From Phragmites australis (Eukaryota > Streptophyta > Magnoliopsida > Poales > Poaceae): a DNA stretch of 64,000 bases. Below the pieces are notes generated by a model. It searched no databases. It was not told the origin of the DNA and saw nothing but the letters and a program-made list of their open reading frames with translations. Below, piece by piece: positions 44,123-55,657 of this stretch. The DNA lies in contig NC_084934.1 in the NCBI RefSeq assembly GCF_958298935.1, positions 126,501 to 190,500 on the forward strand, read 5' to 3'. A program made the position numbers and the translations under genes. Position 1 is the first letter of the stretch. Every line of letters begins with the position of its first letter.

Positions 44123-44259
44123 AGGCCGGGGGCTTCTCCCCGCCCGAGCAGTCTGAAGGCTTCGCCCCGTGGGGTAAGTCGCTGTCGCCCAACCTTGTAA
44201 ATATTGCACATTAAGTATTTCAATAAGCAATCGCTATGTCAAAATACCTTTTCTGGATT

Positions 44260-45370
44260 CCGTATGTTTAATCTGTCTGGTGAGGAGCTCGGTTGTGCGA
44301 GAAAAAGTTCGCTCTCTCTTTTTCCCCGCTGACAAAAGAATCCCGATCGGTATGCATGCGAGCAGTCGCCGCTGACTTACGTCCGCCATGGTAGGCTGTG
44401 GTGTTCGGTGTCGTGACAGGCTCCCGGGCACTACCGAGTTTCGGGGTGCTCCGGGTAATCCCATCGCTCGAGCTGCTCGAGTAGTCCGGAGCTCGGGCCC
44501 CCGGAGCGGGCTGTCGGTGCTCGGTCTGGTCTGTCATACCCGGGCGCCACCAAACCATAGGACCTCTGGGTTATGCCTCTGCCCGCTCTTGTCCGTCGGT
44601 TTGGGTGTTCGAGAGGTCTCGGGTCGAAAACAAGAGTAGTCTATAACAAGTACCGCACTGGCAGAGCACGCCAGACAAAGAAATCCTATTTTCTCTTTTA
44701 AAGTCACAGGCTGGCGATCACAAGCAGCTCGGCCGCGAGGGCTTCAATGCCCCGGTCTTTGGTCGGCCCCAAGGGTCCTCGGGTGGTCCTACCACTTAGG
44801 CGTGGGTGGTCGAGATCACCCGACCCTAGGAGCCTCGTGCACCTCCAGGCGCTCGGGCGCCCCGTTAAAAGAATTAAGTTCCCGACACCTGAACTCGGAA
44901 GCACATCCCTCCTGGATCGATGGGCCGGAAGGCCGACAGCTGTCCGGTGAGTGGTTATATTAAGACAAATCTACCTTCAGTAAATTTATGTTCCCGAGTC
45001 ATTCTCGGGGGCTCTCGCGCCTTAATCTGTTCGGTGAGGTGGTTTCCTCGCACGCAAAAACCCTGCCGCGTGTCTACTTTTTCCCAGAACGACAGAGCGG
45101 TTTGCAGAAAAGAGTAGCGTGCTTGCGATAATGTCTGACCGAAGCCCTTCGTGGTGGTCGTGGTGTTCGGTCCGCTTTTAAGGACCCCGAGCACTACCGA
45201 GTCCTCGGGTGCCCTGGGTAATCCTATCGCTCGAGCTACTCGGGTAGTCCGGAGCTCAGGTCTCGGGGGCGGGCTGTCAGTGCTCGGTCTGGCCCGTTTT
45301 AAGCCCGGGCACCACCGGACCGCGAGGACTCTTGGTCACATTCTCGCCCGCACGCGTCTCCCTTCTACTA
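44260..45370. repeat. Two diverged ~350-bp direct repeats in the internal region
   Basis: 44265-44630 and 45025-45370 share, in order, TCTGTTCGGTGAGG-like sequence, a TTTTTCCC(C/A)G piece, GTGGTGTTCGGT, GAGCACTACCGAGT, ATCGCTCGAGCT and GGGCGGGCTGTC(A/G)GTGCT. The inter-repeat stretch contains a third weak copy near 44790. They are non-coding in the sense direction. Confidence 0.6.
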
Positions 45371-45765
45371 ACTGAGTGGTCGGAAAGTGAAAAAGTGTTC
45401 ATTAGGCACGGCGTGTTCCGAGCGGGATCGATCTATCTCCCGGACAAGGGAGTCTGTGTCTTCATTTCTTAACCTAGGCAATGCGGACTCGCGAGAGCTC
45501 GAGGGCTGGCTGCGCCAACATCAGCGATCGGAACAACTTCGTTTCTCGGGGATGGGAAGGTCGGGAACGGCCCGACTGAGTACTCCCCGGGACTTCCAGG
45601 CAGAACACCAGAAGAAACATCAAACACACAGAGAAATTGGAGTTGCGAGACCAAGGAGAAGCTGCCATTATATTCACAAGACATATACAAGGCGTTTTCT
45701 AAGGGTTCACTCCTAATATTTACATCCATTAAGACGGCAAAAGAAAGACAAAGGCTACAAAAGAT

Positions 45766-48700
45766 CTAGTCGGCGGCGGAGGCGGCGGCTGAATCCTCTG
45801 AGTCGTCCCCGGGGGCTGGCGGCGGCGGCACCTCTCGCCTGAAGCCGGCCGCCACCACGGAGGCGGTACTCCGGACCGCTGCCCGGGCGGCCTCCCCCTC
45901 AGCCTCGACCACTCCCTCCCGCGCCGGCTCCAGTGGGAAGTTCGGGTCCCTGCTTCGGTAGCAGGCCAGGACGTGCTCGGCCACGGCACGTGCCAAGCCA
46001 CGTCCCTCCCGGGCGGCAAGTTCCTGGACTGCCCAAGGCAGGGTCTCGAGGCGCTCGCAGACCTGCTGCAGCCCCAACACTTGTCGTACGGGGCCGTCGC
46101 CCTTCTTGTCGTCGACAAGCCGTCCGAGACCACCCTTCTCCACGGCCCATCGCATCCGCCGGAGTATGTCCTCCAGCATATGCTCGAGGTTGACCCGCGA
46201 GACAAAGGCGGTCTCGAGCTTCTCCTTGGCGGCCCGCAGCTGTGCCTCGAGTCCCTGGTCCCCGGCCGGACCGGAAGAACCGCCAGCCGCGGCGGGGGCG
46301 GCAGCTTGCTTCGTCTTGGCCACCATCTCGGACAAGGCGCGTTCGCGGGCGGCCAGTTCCGCCTCGTGCTTCGCATTCTCCTCTGCCCTGGTAGCCGCGG
46401 CGGCCGCCGCAGCAGCAGCTTCGCCCTCTCGGCGACTCAGTTCGCCTTCTCGGTGACTCAGCTCATTCTCCCGCCGGGCCAACACATCCTCCTGCTGGGC
46501 CACCGAATCCTCCCGGGCACCGAGATCCGACGCCGATAGCTCATTGTCCACTTCCCGGATGGAGACGTCCTCCTCCCAGCGCTTGAATTCTTCTCTGATC
46601 TTCCGGAGGTCGTCTTCCCAGCGCTGGAGGTCGGCGCGCGTCTTCTCGGCCGCGCCCTCCCGGCGGGCCAGCTCGGCTTGCCGCTCCTCCGCAGCCTGCT
46701 CCCGGGCTGCGACTGCCACCTCCCTCTCCTGTGCCTGCCCCATCCTGGCGAGGGCCTCGGCAGCTTGCTGCCTCGACGCCTCAGCCAAGCGGGCGGCGTC
46801 TTCTCGTTCCCGCGCGGCTTCTGCCCGCGCGGTCTTTAGAGTTTCTCGTTCCCGCGCGGCTTCCGTGCGGATGTCTTCTAGGAGCTTCTGCTCCCGCGCG
46901 GCTACCGCACGGGCCTCCTCCTGGGCGCCCGCCAGCTGCGCCTTCTCCAGTGCCAGGCGGGCGCGTTCGGCCTCGAGCTCCCCCTCCTTGGCGTTCACCA
47001 CTGCGCCCAGCCGCCCAACCGCTACTTGGACACCTTCAATGGCGGCCAGGAAAGGATCGGCGGGCTGACCGGGCACCGGTGGGGCCCAGGCTTCTCCGCA
47101 GAGTGCCTCCAGGGGGGCCGAGCTCTCCGCAGGGCCTTGCACCACCATTCGCCCCGGGCTCTGCCTGCCCGGGGTAGGCTCCGCCGGAGCCAAGGTCTCG
47201 GACGGCGGCCGCATTCCCGCATCGGCCGCCCTGTCCACCGGCCCCGGCAGAACATCCACCTCCACCGTTATCCGCCCCGGGCTCTCCGCGCCCGGGGTAG
47301 GTTCCGCCGGCGCCCTTCTCTTGGCAGCCGCCTCCGCCTCTCTCCCAGGGGCCGCCACGTCAATTGGCACCTCCGCCGTTCCTGTGCCGGCCTCCGTCGG
47401 CGCAGCGGGCGGGCTCGGCTCTGGCCCCGGCGCCTGTTCTCTCTCCGTCGCAGCAGCGCCTGCGGCCGGCCTACGGGAGACAAGTGAAAATTGTCAAAAC
47501 TTAGTTCGGGCCGGAAATGCCCATGGAAAAGTAAGAAAGAAGACTCACCGATACCGCCATTTGGCCGCTGGGAGCCTGATGTCCGGGTCCGACGCCGTCG
47601 GTCCAGACTCCTCCCGCCGCCTATTCCGCTGGGGGCTCGGCTGAGCCGCTGCGCGGGCCACGGGCGCCGTCGTGCGGGCCTCGGGTGCCGCCGCACGGGT
47701 CTCGGTCTCCGCCGTGCGGGTCGCGGGCGCCGATGCAGGCCCCATCCGCACCAGGCGCGGCTCCAGCACCGGAAATGCCGCCGCTGCCGTCGGCGACGGC
47801 GGAGAGTCCGGCACTAGGATCAAGGCCCGGGGACGCTTTCCCCGGTCTCCCGGCGCCAACTCCTCAACAAATTCAGTGGCGCCCTCCTCTCTGGCACGGC
47901 GGCTGCCGCCTGCGGTGACCCCTTCGCCAGCCTGCGCCGAACTGCCAGCAACCTCATCGCCAAGTAGTTCCTCCAGCCCGGGGAGTTCGGAGGCCTCAGG
48001 ACTCCGGCTTCTTGGCCGGTCCACGGGCCCCTGGGCATCGAACTCCGGCAGCCCCGCCATAATGGCCACCCGGCTGGGGTTGGCGCAGAGCGCCATCTCC
48101 GGCCACGGGAGCTCCGTCCGGCTCATGTCCTCCGTTCCGGTGATCACTCGGGTCATCCCCCGCAGCTCCGCCTGCCCCAGATCCCAGCTCGCGCCAATCT
48201 GGGTCCTGGTGATGTCCTCCGGCCCGGTGTAGAACCAGCTTGGCCGGGCCCGCTCTCTCAAGGGCGCCAACCGACGGCGCAGAAAGTCCACAACCACCAT
48301 GACTGAGGTCAGCCCGCCCTCGCGCAGTTCCAGGATGCGCTCCAGCACCGGCTTCAGTCTCGCATCTTTTGGTGGCGGCGCCTCCCACGTCGATCGCCGA
48401 GGTTCCGCCGCCTTCTCTGGCAATTCGAGGGGCTCGTGGGGGTCGATGTCGACGAAGAACCAGTCCCGTCGCCATTCCTCCCACTTGCTGCGCAGCACCT
48501 GGGGAATGTAATGGTCCCCCAGGCCTTCCCGGAGCCGAAGGTTGCAGCACCCCGCGACGTCCGCCGTGGAGTGCCCCCTCTTCTTCCCCACCGGCCGAAG
48601 GACGAAGAAATGGCGAAGCAGCGTCGCCGACGGCATCACCCCCACGAACATTTCGCAGAGATGCGCGAAGACCGCCAACGCCACGACGGAATTGGGGCTT

Positions 48701-48981
48701 AGGTGCACCATTTGAATGCCGTACGTCTCCAGCACTTGCAGGAAGAAGGCGGAGAACGGCGGCACTAACCCCGCCGCCACAAAGGAAGTGAATAAGACGG
48801 TCCGCCCAGGGACGGTCGTCGCCGGCGTCAGAGTCGCCGGCCTCACCACCACGGCACCTTCCTGACCCTCCGGTACCAGCAGCTTCCTAATCTTATCCGC
48901 CGCCTCCTCGTTCCTCAGACGAGACTCCGGCAAGATGTTGTCCGAAGTCTTGTCCCGGCGACCTCCTCCAACCCTCGTCAT
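45766..48981 (-). CDS. Antisense retrotransposon gene, 1,045-aa protein
   Basis: Exon 1 is 48981-47549 and exon 2 is 47470-45766. The 79-base gap includes a GTGAGT donor and a CCGTAG acceptor, and joining keeps one frame open for 1,046 codons including the stop. Residues ~60-185 (TSFVAAGLVPPFSAFFLQVL, HLCEMFVGVMPSATLLRHFF, KWEEWRRDWFFVDID) form the domain usually annotated as 'putative gypsy type transposon'. A low-complexity Pro/Ala stretch and a long Ala/Glu/Arg coiled coil (~620-860) follow, then a C-terminal domain with HMLEDILRRMRWAVEKGGLG. Antisense genes of this class are known in some Ty3/gypsy elements; their function is unknown. The frame is intact despite its length and GC-rich codons, which suggests recent or continuing constraint. 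Confidence 0.82.
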
Positions 48982-49135
48982 CTCGTCAGGATGGAGGGTG
49001 TTTTTGGTGGTGAAGAGAGAGAGAAGGGAGAACGCTCCGGTCACCTGGGAGTTTCCTGAGGGCTTCGGAGCACAAAGAAGGCAGGAGCGCAAGTGCGAGA
49101 GAGCGTAAAAAGGGGAACGGACCGATCCATTCCCC

Positions 49136-49143
49136 CTTTTATA
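49136..49143 (-). promoter_or_regulatory. TATA box of the antisense gene
   Basis: On the minus strand the sequence is GATATAAAAGGGGG, about 155 bases upstream of the ATG at 48981. It is the best TATA-like match in the internal region and is correctly placed for the antisense transcript. Confidence 0.6.
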
Positions 49144-49483
49144 TCTCAAAGTTCAAAAACTGCCGCCCAAAACGGTTCACTCGGCGAAGCGTCGCCTCGA
49201 TCGGCGCAACTGCCAGGCAAATCTCCCACCGATCACGCGATATCAGCGGCTGCCAGGCGTATTTTCCTCGATCTGCGTGGCGACCGCGCGTGCCGCCCGT
49301 ATGGTCATCATACCCTTCGGAAGTTGTGTGGACACGCGTCCACTCATTTTCCCGTTGGAGCGTACTTGAGGTCTAGGTCCGCAAGGGCCACCTCTCGAAA
49401 GCTTGCCACATGGCGTCCGCGCCAGCCTTGGCCTCGGTCGCGACGAAGGGCCCATTCGCAGTCTCCGTCCCGTCGGCTACCAA

Positions 49484-49499
49484 TGGGCCCGGGGGCTAC
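49484..49499 (+). promoter_or_regulatory. Purine-rich tract before the 3' LTR
   Basis: ATGGGCCCGGGGGCTAC ends directly at the 3' LTR start (TGTCGG at 49500). It is only partly purine, so its role in second-strand priming is inferred from position. Confidence 0.5.
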
Positions 49500-51080
49500 T
49501 GTCGGTGTATTCAGAACCAAGGGTCCCTAAGTCCCGAGACCAGGCCGGCCATCCGCCACATGTCACCACCCTGCAAGGTAAGAAGAAGCTAAGTCCCGGG
49601 AGAAGGTGCTCGGGGCCGCCGCCTCTGGTTCCCGAGCACCCTAGTTCCCCGATGATCCGCAGAGCCCAAATACCAAGAAGGAAGTGCTCGGGAGAGAGTG
49701 CTCGGGGCTGCACGTGGCAGCCCCCGAGGACTCGGTGCCCCGAAGGTCCCACCGAAGTGCTCGGGAGAGAGTGCTCGGGGCTGCACGTGGCAGCCCCCGA
49801 GGACTCGGTGCCCCGAAGGTCCCACCGAAGTGCTCGGGAGAGAGTGCTCGGGGCTGCACGTGGCAGCCCCCGAGGACTCGGTGCCCCGAAGGTCCCACCG
49901 AAGTGCTCGGGAGAGAGTGCTCGGGGCTGCACGTGGCAGCCCCCGAGGACTCGGTGCCCCGAAGGTCCCACCGAAGTGCTCGGGAGAGAGTGCTCGGGGC
50001 TGCACGTGGCAGCCCCCGAGGACTCGGTTCCCCGAAGGTCCCACCGAAGTGCTCGGGAGAGAGTGCTCGGGGCTGCACGTGGCAGCCCCCGAGGACTCGG
50101 TTCCCCGAAGGTCTCACTCAAGTGCTCGGGGGAGAGTGCTCGGGACTGCACGTGGCAGCCCCCGAGGACTCGGTTCCCCGAAGGTTCGCGCAAGATCATT
50201 CGACGACCCGAAGGGTCCCGTCGTCAGGGTGTCATCCAGTCAAAGGCCCAATGCCGCATTTAATAGGCACGCGCGGCCTGACATCCTGACATCCTGACAT
50301 TCTCAGCTGCCCACGCCCCAGTGTCAGACCCTGCCATGCACTGGCAGGGGGGGCGTGGGTCCATTAAATGCACGAGTCCCGTCCCGTTTCATCCGGGTGC
50401 CTCGGGATAACGTTGCCAAGATCGAAGCGCTCCGTCTGCCACCCTGCCATGGCGGAAGAACAAGACAGGGTGAGCGCACCGGACACCTCTGAGGCTGCCC
50501 GGCGGGCCCCCTTTATGGCGCCCGAGGGCTTCCACAGTGGCGGGTGGTCGAATGCGCGCCGCATTTCTCCACCGCCCCTGTCACTTCGCCAAGACGAAAT
50601 GATTACGCCTTTCTCCGTGGCACCTTGGCATTCGCATCCCCTCTTTCCCATTCAGGATATGTTGAGGTCGGCGCGCATATAAAAGGAAAGGATGGAGAAC
50701 ACGTAAAAGGGAGACCGGAAGTGTGTGAAGAAGAGGACGCAGACGCTCGAACCAGCTCAAGCCAAGCTAGAACACGAGAGCCTCAAGCCCTTTGTAAACG
50801 GCTCTCCCCTTGGAACCAGATACATCCTTGAAGAATTCCCTTCAAGGATAAATATAGCGCTCACACAGGAGTATGGTGTTACGCCTCCGTGCGGCCCGAA
50901 CCTGTCTAAACCCCGATGCACCCATTTTTCTCGCATTAGGGCGATCATCTCCCACCAGCCATCGCATTTGTTTCCGTTCCCGCTTATTTCCCAAACAAGC
51001 TTTTCCAGGATCATCCCCCCGGCCGAATCTCTAAAAAGGGGTCTCTCGGGATCCCTGCGACAGGAGTTCACCCTCCGACA
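49500..51080 (+). repeat. 3' LTR
   Basis: Nearly identical to the 5' LTR apart from two extra 73-bp units, about eight substitutions and one extra G. It has an equivalent TATA (50678-50684, preceded by GCGCGCA). Confidence 0.95.
49681..50191. repeat. 73-bp tandem repeat, 7 copies, G-box palindrome
   Basis: Same unit as in the 5' LTR, now seven copies. The last copy is diverged (CAAGTGCTCGGGGGAGAGTG and ACTGCACGTGG), while the inner copies are almost identical, as expected from recent unequal exchange or replication slippage among inner units. Confidence 0.95.
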
Positions 51081-51300
51081 ACCACCATCAGCCTCCATGA
51101 CACTGATGTCATCGCTCCTCCCTGACCTCCTCCACACAGATGCCTTGGCTCCAGCTCAATGCCGCCGTCGGCCTCCATGGCGTCCTCCACCCTCCCTGGC
51201 GTCCTCCACCCTGACGTTGTAGCCCTAACCCCGATCTCCTCCACCACAAGCCGTTGCAGCCTCCTCCACCCCATCGTTAGTGTCCTTCTCCATAATGAGG
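51081..51300. repeat. C-rich minisatellite, right half
   Basis: Continuation of 41930-42139, with units such as CCTCCTCCACACAGATGCC and GGCGTCCTCCACCCTCC. No gene. Confidence 0.5.
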
Positions 51301-53292
51301 TAATTTTAGTTGAATTTTAGAGGATTTGTGCCTTCCATAGTAGGTGGTTGTCGCGATTTAGCTTGAGGGTCATGAGATGTCCAAATGATGGTTTTGGGAG
51401 GATTCCAGTGGAAGTAGAAATTGCAGTGGAATTAGTTTAGAATGTTAAAGAAGGAATCCGCACACTCAATTGAGCGGCTGGCTCAGTTCTTGTATAGAAT
51501 GTTCAGTACAGAGTTTGTTTTACCAGGTGTGCTACAGTGCCATGTCAATTAACAGACCCGGCGATATTCCAGGAATGATTACACAATCAATTGAGCTACA
51601 ATTCAGCTAGTCAAATGAACGTGCATATTCTAACTGCGAATGGCTAGAGATGACCGGAGTTGGTTATCCTTTAACAATTACTAATAGTTCTACAACCGGT
51701 AATGATAATTTAAAACTATCACTACCAATTGTGCAGTGCTGATTCAACGGTTTTTCATAGTAGTTATATGTGTGTACATCAACAAGGCCAAGGGACACAC
51801 GTATTGGCATACATAGCTCCAAAGGATCTCTCTATATATATATCATACGAACAAGCAGTTTTGATGGAATCAATCAAATTTCCTTGTTCCAATCAATTAA
51901 GTACTCCTAGTAGCTATATATAGCAGGGAATCAATCAATTTGCGTGGTGAAGGATACAACAACTCTCTCTCTCTCTCTCTCAGTGAAACTAGAGAGCTCG
52001 CATTCAATCCCTAATTCTACGGCCTGTGGTCCTCTCTCCGCAAAGTCCAGATGACTGTTTGATGATGTGTATTTGCTTAGAATCCGCAGACAGTCAGTGT
52101 CAAGACTGTATTTATACATTTGAGTTTGACAAAGAACAGAAAAAGATAAGACAAGGGGGCCAGGCTATCCTAGCTAGCTATAGCAAAGCATCGGATCACG
52201 AGTGGGGATCATATCATCCATGCATATCGATGATGTATGCATGGTTTGGACCACCGGTGGTCGACTTCTATTCCATTCCAATTGCACGGCAACAGCAACC
52301 GCAGGTAGTGCTAGCTGCAGTGTGCTAGCTGTGTTTTCTACTGTCCCCCTCGACCCCTGCATATACATGCATGCATGCTCTGCTACCTTGGATTCTTCAG
52401 CTTAATTGTCTTGTCCCTATCCATCCATTTCCATTGTATTTGTGCTTTCACGTTATACTATATATATATATAATCATTCACTCACTCGATCATTTCCATC
52501 TCTTGCTTACGTACTAATTAAGTAATTATCCGAGACCGATCGAGAGTGTGATGGATGGATGCTTCATGTTTGCTAGGTAAGGTACCTCACGCGTGCGGTT
52601 GCTTAACACGGCACGCTTCGATCCATCATCTGATGCTTGCATGCGTGATGATACAATACTGTCACTGCAACTAGCTGCTGTCAGTCTTGATCATGCCGAT
52701 CGATCTCATGCTTAGATGCGTATGACCACACAAACATACATCGAGACATCAGCTAGCGACAGCATGAATCTAGCAATACTGATGGATGAATGTCCGGGTC
52801 CATGGCGTGTGGACCTGAGACTGGCTGGTGATCGATTGATGTGTGATCGATCGATTTATGTTTCTTCTATATATCGGTCGCAATCAGATTGCTCGTAGCT
52901 AGGATTGATGGATGTGTAGTCGATGTAACTAGCCAGCAGCCTGCCACGGTCAGCTACGTGTCCTGGCCTGGAAGGTAGGCAGCCAATCACGGAGATGACC
53001 GTGCATTTGGTCACCGTCCGCATCCCTTAACACATTAACTACTTAATCAACTTCATTTCACACGATCGACGGTGACACCTACGTACTGCCAAGTGCTACA
53101 TATATAGCTCCGTGCGCGCGTGTCAAATATATACTTAGATTCCAATACATAATTGGTCTCATTGATAGATAGATTTTTTAAATAATCTACATCGTTTGGA
53201 GGCACGCAGCCCGGTCCTTGTTACAAAACATCAGCATGAAGCTGAATTGATGAAAACATAACAAGCCATAACAATAACGACGTGATCAATCA
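51301..53292. other. Intergenic; CACTA-like ends and simple repeats
   Basis: 51660-51765 has ACTATCACTACC and TTTTCATAGTAG motifs resembling the AGTGATAG subterminal repeats near 41750-41910, so the minisatellite and the retrotransposon may all lie inside one CACTA-type element. 51963-51981 is (CT)n. 52440-53130 is rich in GATCGATCGAT- and GCATGCATGC-like strings. A TATA-like CTACATATATAGC (about 53095) and the GC-shift before it look promoter-like, but no gene follows before the next transposon. Confidence 0.35.
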
Positions 53293-53342
53293 TGTAAACG
53301 TGAGTACAATGGATTTATTGTTTGAGCCTCGAGGGTAGATTA

Positions 53343-53646
53343 TGATTCTATTTGTCATAGTTTATTGCTGGCTTCTGCTTCTCAGAATATAAGCTAAAAC
53401 AAACAGGCTGGTTTATTGCTGGTTTTTAAAAAGCTAAAAAGCTTACTTCTGATGAATTGAACTAAAAGCTGATAAGCTGGCTGAGAGTGATTTTTTTTAA
53501 AAGCTAATGTGCTGAGAACCTAAAAATTTCTCATAAAAGCCAACAACTTTTGGCATAAGCCATAATCAGCTTTCAGCAAAAGCCGCTTTTCAATAAAAAT
53601 CATTTTTCAGTAAAAACCCATAAATTTCAACTATGCCAAACAAGGC
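53343..53646. mobile_element. MITE-like insertion in the left short LTR
   Basis: It interrupts the LTR copy between GCCTCGAGGGTAGATTAT and ATAGAGTACAAGG, which are adjacent in the other LTR. The inside is AT-rich with AAAAGCTAAAAAGC and AGCTGATAAGCTGG repeats and ends GCCAAACAAGGCC, as hAT-like elements of grasses often do. The target duplication is unclear. Confidence 0.55.
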
Positions 53647-54247
53647 CTATATAGAGTACAAGGCTTCGTAAGCAAGAAGTCTCTCCTAGAGATAAGACAT
53701 GTATCATAGGATTACAAATCCTAAACTACCAAATATAAAGATATATCAATATACTCTAACATCCTCACAGTCGTAGTGGGAGCAACGTAGATGTTCATAA
53801 TAGAGAGGAAGCCAAAGGTAGCGAGAGCACCGTTCAGTCACAGACGTTGTGATTGTGGAGGAGGTCGTCGAGTTGCTCAAGCAGATGATAGCCCTTTGTA
53901 CCAATGTCGATGTAGCCAAGGGTGAAGAGTGTGGTGCAGCTGTGCTCAGGGTAACCATGCGTGAGGTAGCCTTGTTCAATGTAGCCGAAGTTAGGGTTGC
54001 TATAGTCAAGGTAGCCGCAGGAGAAGCCACATGCGCAAAATGTGCGTGGTGAGGAGACAATGACACATATGGACAAAGACACACACCGTCTTTGTTAGAA
54101 CCAGGTGCACAAAGAAAGGGACCATCACAAGCAATGCATAGTGTTTGGAGGATTGTAGTAGTAGCAACAGAGTGGGGGCTCACAATGGCAGTGATGTGTG
54201 GTGTGAGAGGGCCCCGCAACACGATGACTGCCACCGGAGTGGACTAA

Positions 54248-54457
54248 GGCCCTGTTTGTTTCGGATTGTAAAAGCTGGATTATGATCAAAATCTAAAAAT
54301 CTAGCACCTAGATTGTAACAATCAAGCAATCCGTCTTCCACCAGATTGTAATCCACCAGATTGTAACAATCCATAATCTAGCTTTTACAATCCAGTTTCT
54401 TACAATCCATAATCTACAAGCTACTTTTCACAATCTCCAACTGAAACAAACATGCCC
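54248..54457. mobile_element. Tourist-like MITE (TAA duplication)
   Basis: Inverted ends GGCCCTGTTTGTTTC and GAAACAAACATGCCC are flanked by TAA on both sides (54245-54247; 54458-54460). The interior repeats AGATTGTAACAATC and CTAGCTTTTACAATCC. It belongs to the same family as 58970-59271. Confidence 0.8.
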
Positions 54458-55610
54458 TAAAGCTAAGGCGAGGAGAAAACCATGCATGCATGCATGCTAA
54501 TAAAAATAGATGGTGACACTGGTGGCATAACTATGGTGGACAAGGCAAAGTGCACAAGACATGAACTAACCAAGGGGCATAGAGGTGGCCATGCAGTAGC
54601 TTAGGAAAAAAATGATGTTGTAGTACGCAGACTAGACGGTGGAGTAGTGATCAAAGAGGATTAGCACTGCAGGAGAAAGGACCCAAGTAGTTTGACGATG
54701 ATCATGCATGCTTATGAGGTGGCGTAGCTCTAGCCTGAGTGTTGTTGCTGTGCGAGACAACGATGATGGCAACAAGCAATGATGCTATGATCTGAGAATG
54801 GCAGTCAGCTACAACTCTTCTGTCGATGTAGCAGCAGGTGATTATAGGTAGCGATGTCATGCCTGGGAAGCTGTTGTAACAGTCGATGGTCATTGGCCAT
54901 GGGCAGTGATGCTATGGCCCATAGGGGTGACACAATGGAAACTTGATGCTTGGAGGTGTGACACATGTACTCGAGGATGTCTGTGCAAGGAGGAACCATG
55001 CATGGCGCAGCCGTGTGCTAATCGGCTGATCAGACCGAGGTGTGCGTATACTTGATGACGGTGGACAATACTGCATAGATCAGAATTGGTGGCTGAATTG
55101 TCAGGGATGACCAGAATAGGAGGGGTGACAATTGTGACATCGGGTATGGTGCTTTTCTGATAGGAGCTACCAAAACTTAATAGCGTAGACCTAGCCAAAA
55201 AGCTAGGGTGACCACGTCAGGACTGTACAACACCATAGAAAGCATAAGGGCACCACAAATGACATGACGGCTATGGAGGATGCCATGTAAATTGGAGCTG
55301 CCTGACCATAGCAGATCCGGGTAGCACGGTGCATGTAGTGGCAATGATGTTGAGGACGTACCAAATAGTGGTGGTGAAGATGAGCTGGCGTGGATGCATG
55401 CGGACGGAGCAGCAGGGTAGCGACATGTCAAGGTTTCCCTTGGGGCATCGTGTGTATTTGTCTGTTGCACAGCTGTGCATGAGGCGCTTGCTAGAGAAGA
55501 GTCGATGTTGATGTTAGAGTAAAGGTCCCCGACAAAGATGGATGACGATGGGTGACGCAAACCGATTTATGATCAACAAACCAAAAAAGAAATGCCAATC
55601 AAACAATTGG

Positions 55611-55612
<2 letters not shown>

Positions 55613-55653
<41 letters not shown>
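55613..55653. repeat. (AG)n microsatellite
   Basis: About 20 AG units inside the short-LTR element. Confidence 0.95.

Positions 55654-55657
<4 letters not shown>

Larger units (their letters stand above)
42140..51080 (+). mobile_element. Complete young LTR retrotransposon without pol
   Basis: LTRs of 1,434 bp (42140-43573) and 1,581 bp (49500-51080) start TGTCGG and end CCGACA, and the element is flanked by the 5-bp duplication ACCAC (42135-42139; 51081-51085). A primer-binding-site-like TGGCGCGCCAGGTAGGGG follows the 5' LTR and a purine-rich tract precedes the 3' LTR. Internally there is a gag N-terminus (43640-44122) but no protease, reverse transcriptase, RNase H or integrase on either strand. 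On the minus strand lies an intact 1,045-aa gene. Outside the copy-number difference in the tandem repeat I count about eight LTR substitutions and one G-run indel, i.e. about 0.6%. It must have used enzymes from another element. Confidence 0.93.

Noticed and set aside
45729..47696. Plus-strand and other-frame minus-strand frames over the antisense gene
   Set aside because: They are shadows of the GC-rich coiled-coil coding sequence. The chosen frame is the one that splices through a GT-AG intron into the conserved domain.
45380..49499. GC-rich block as bacterial contamination
   Set aside because: It is bounded by LTRs with a matching plant target duplication, has an intron, and matches plant retrotransposon-type domains.
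42321..50191. Regularly spaced repeats resembling a CRISPR array
   Set aside because: Units are contiguous 73-bp tandem copies without unique spacers, lie in both LTRs of a retrotransposon, and the genome is a plant's.
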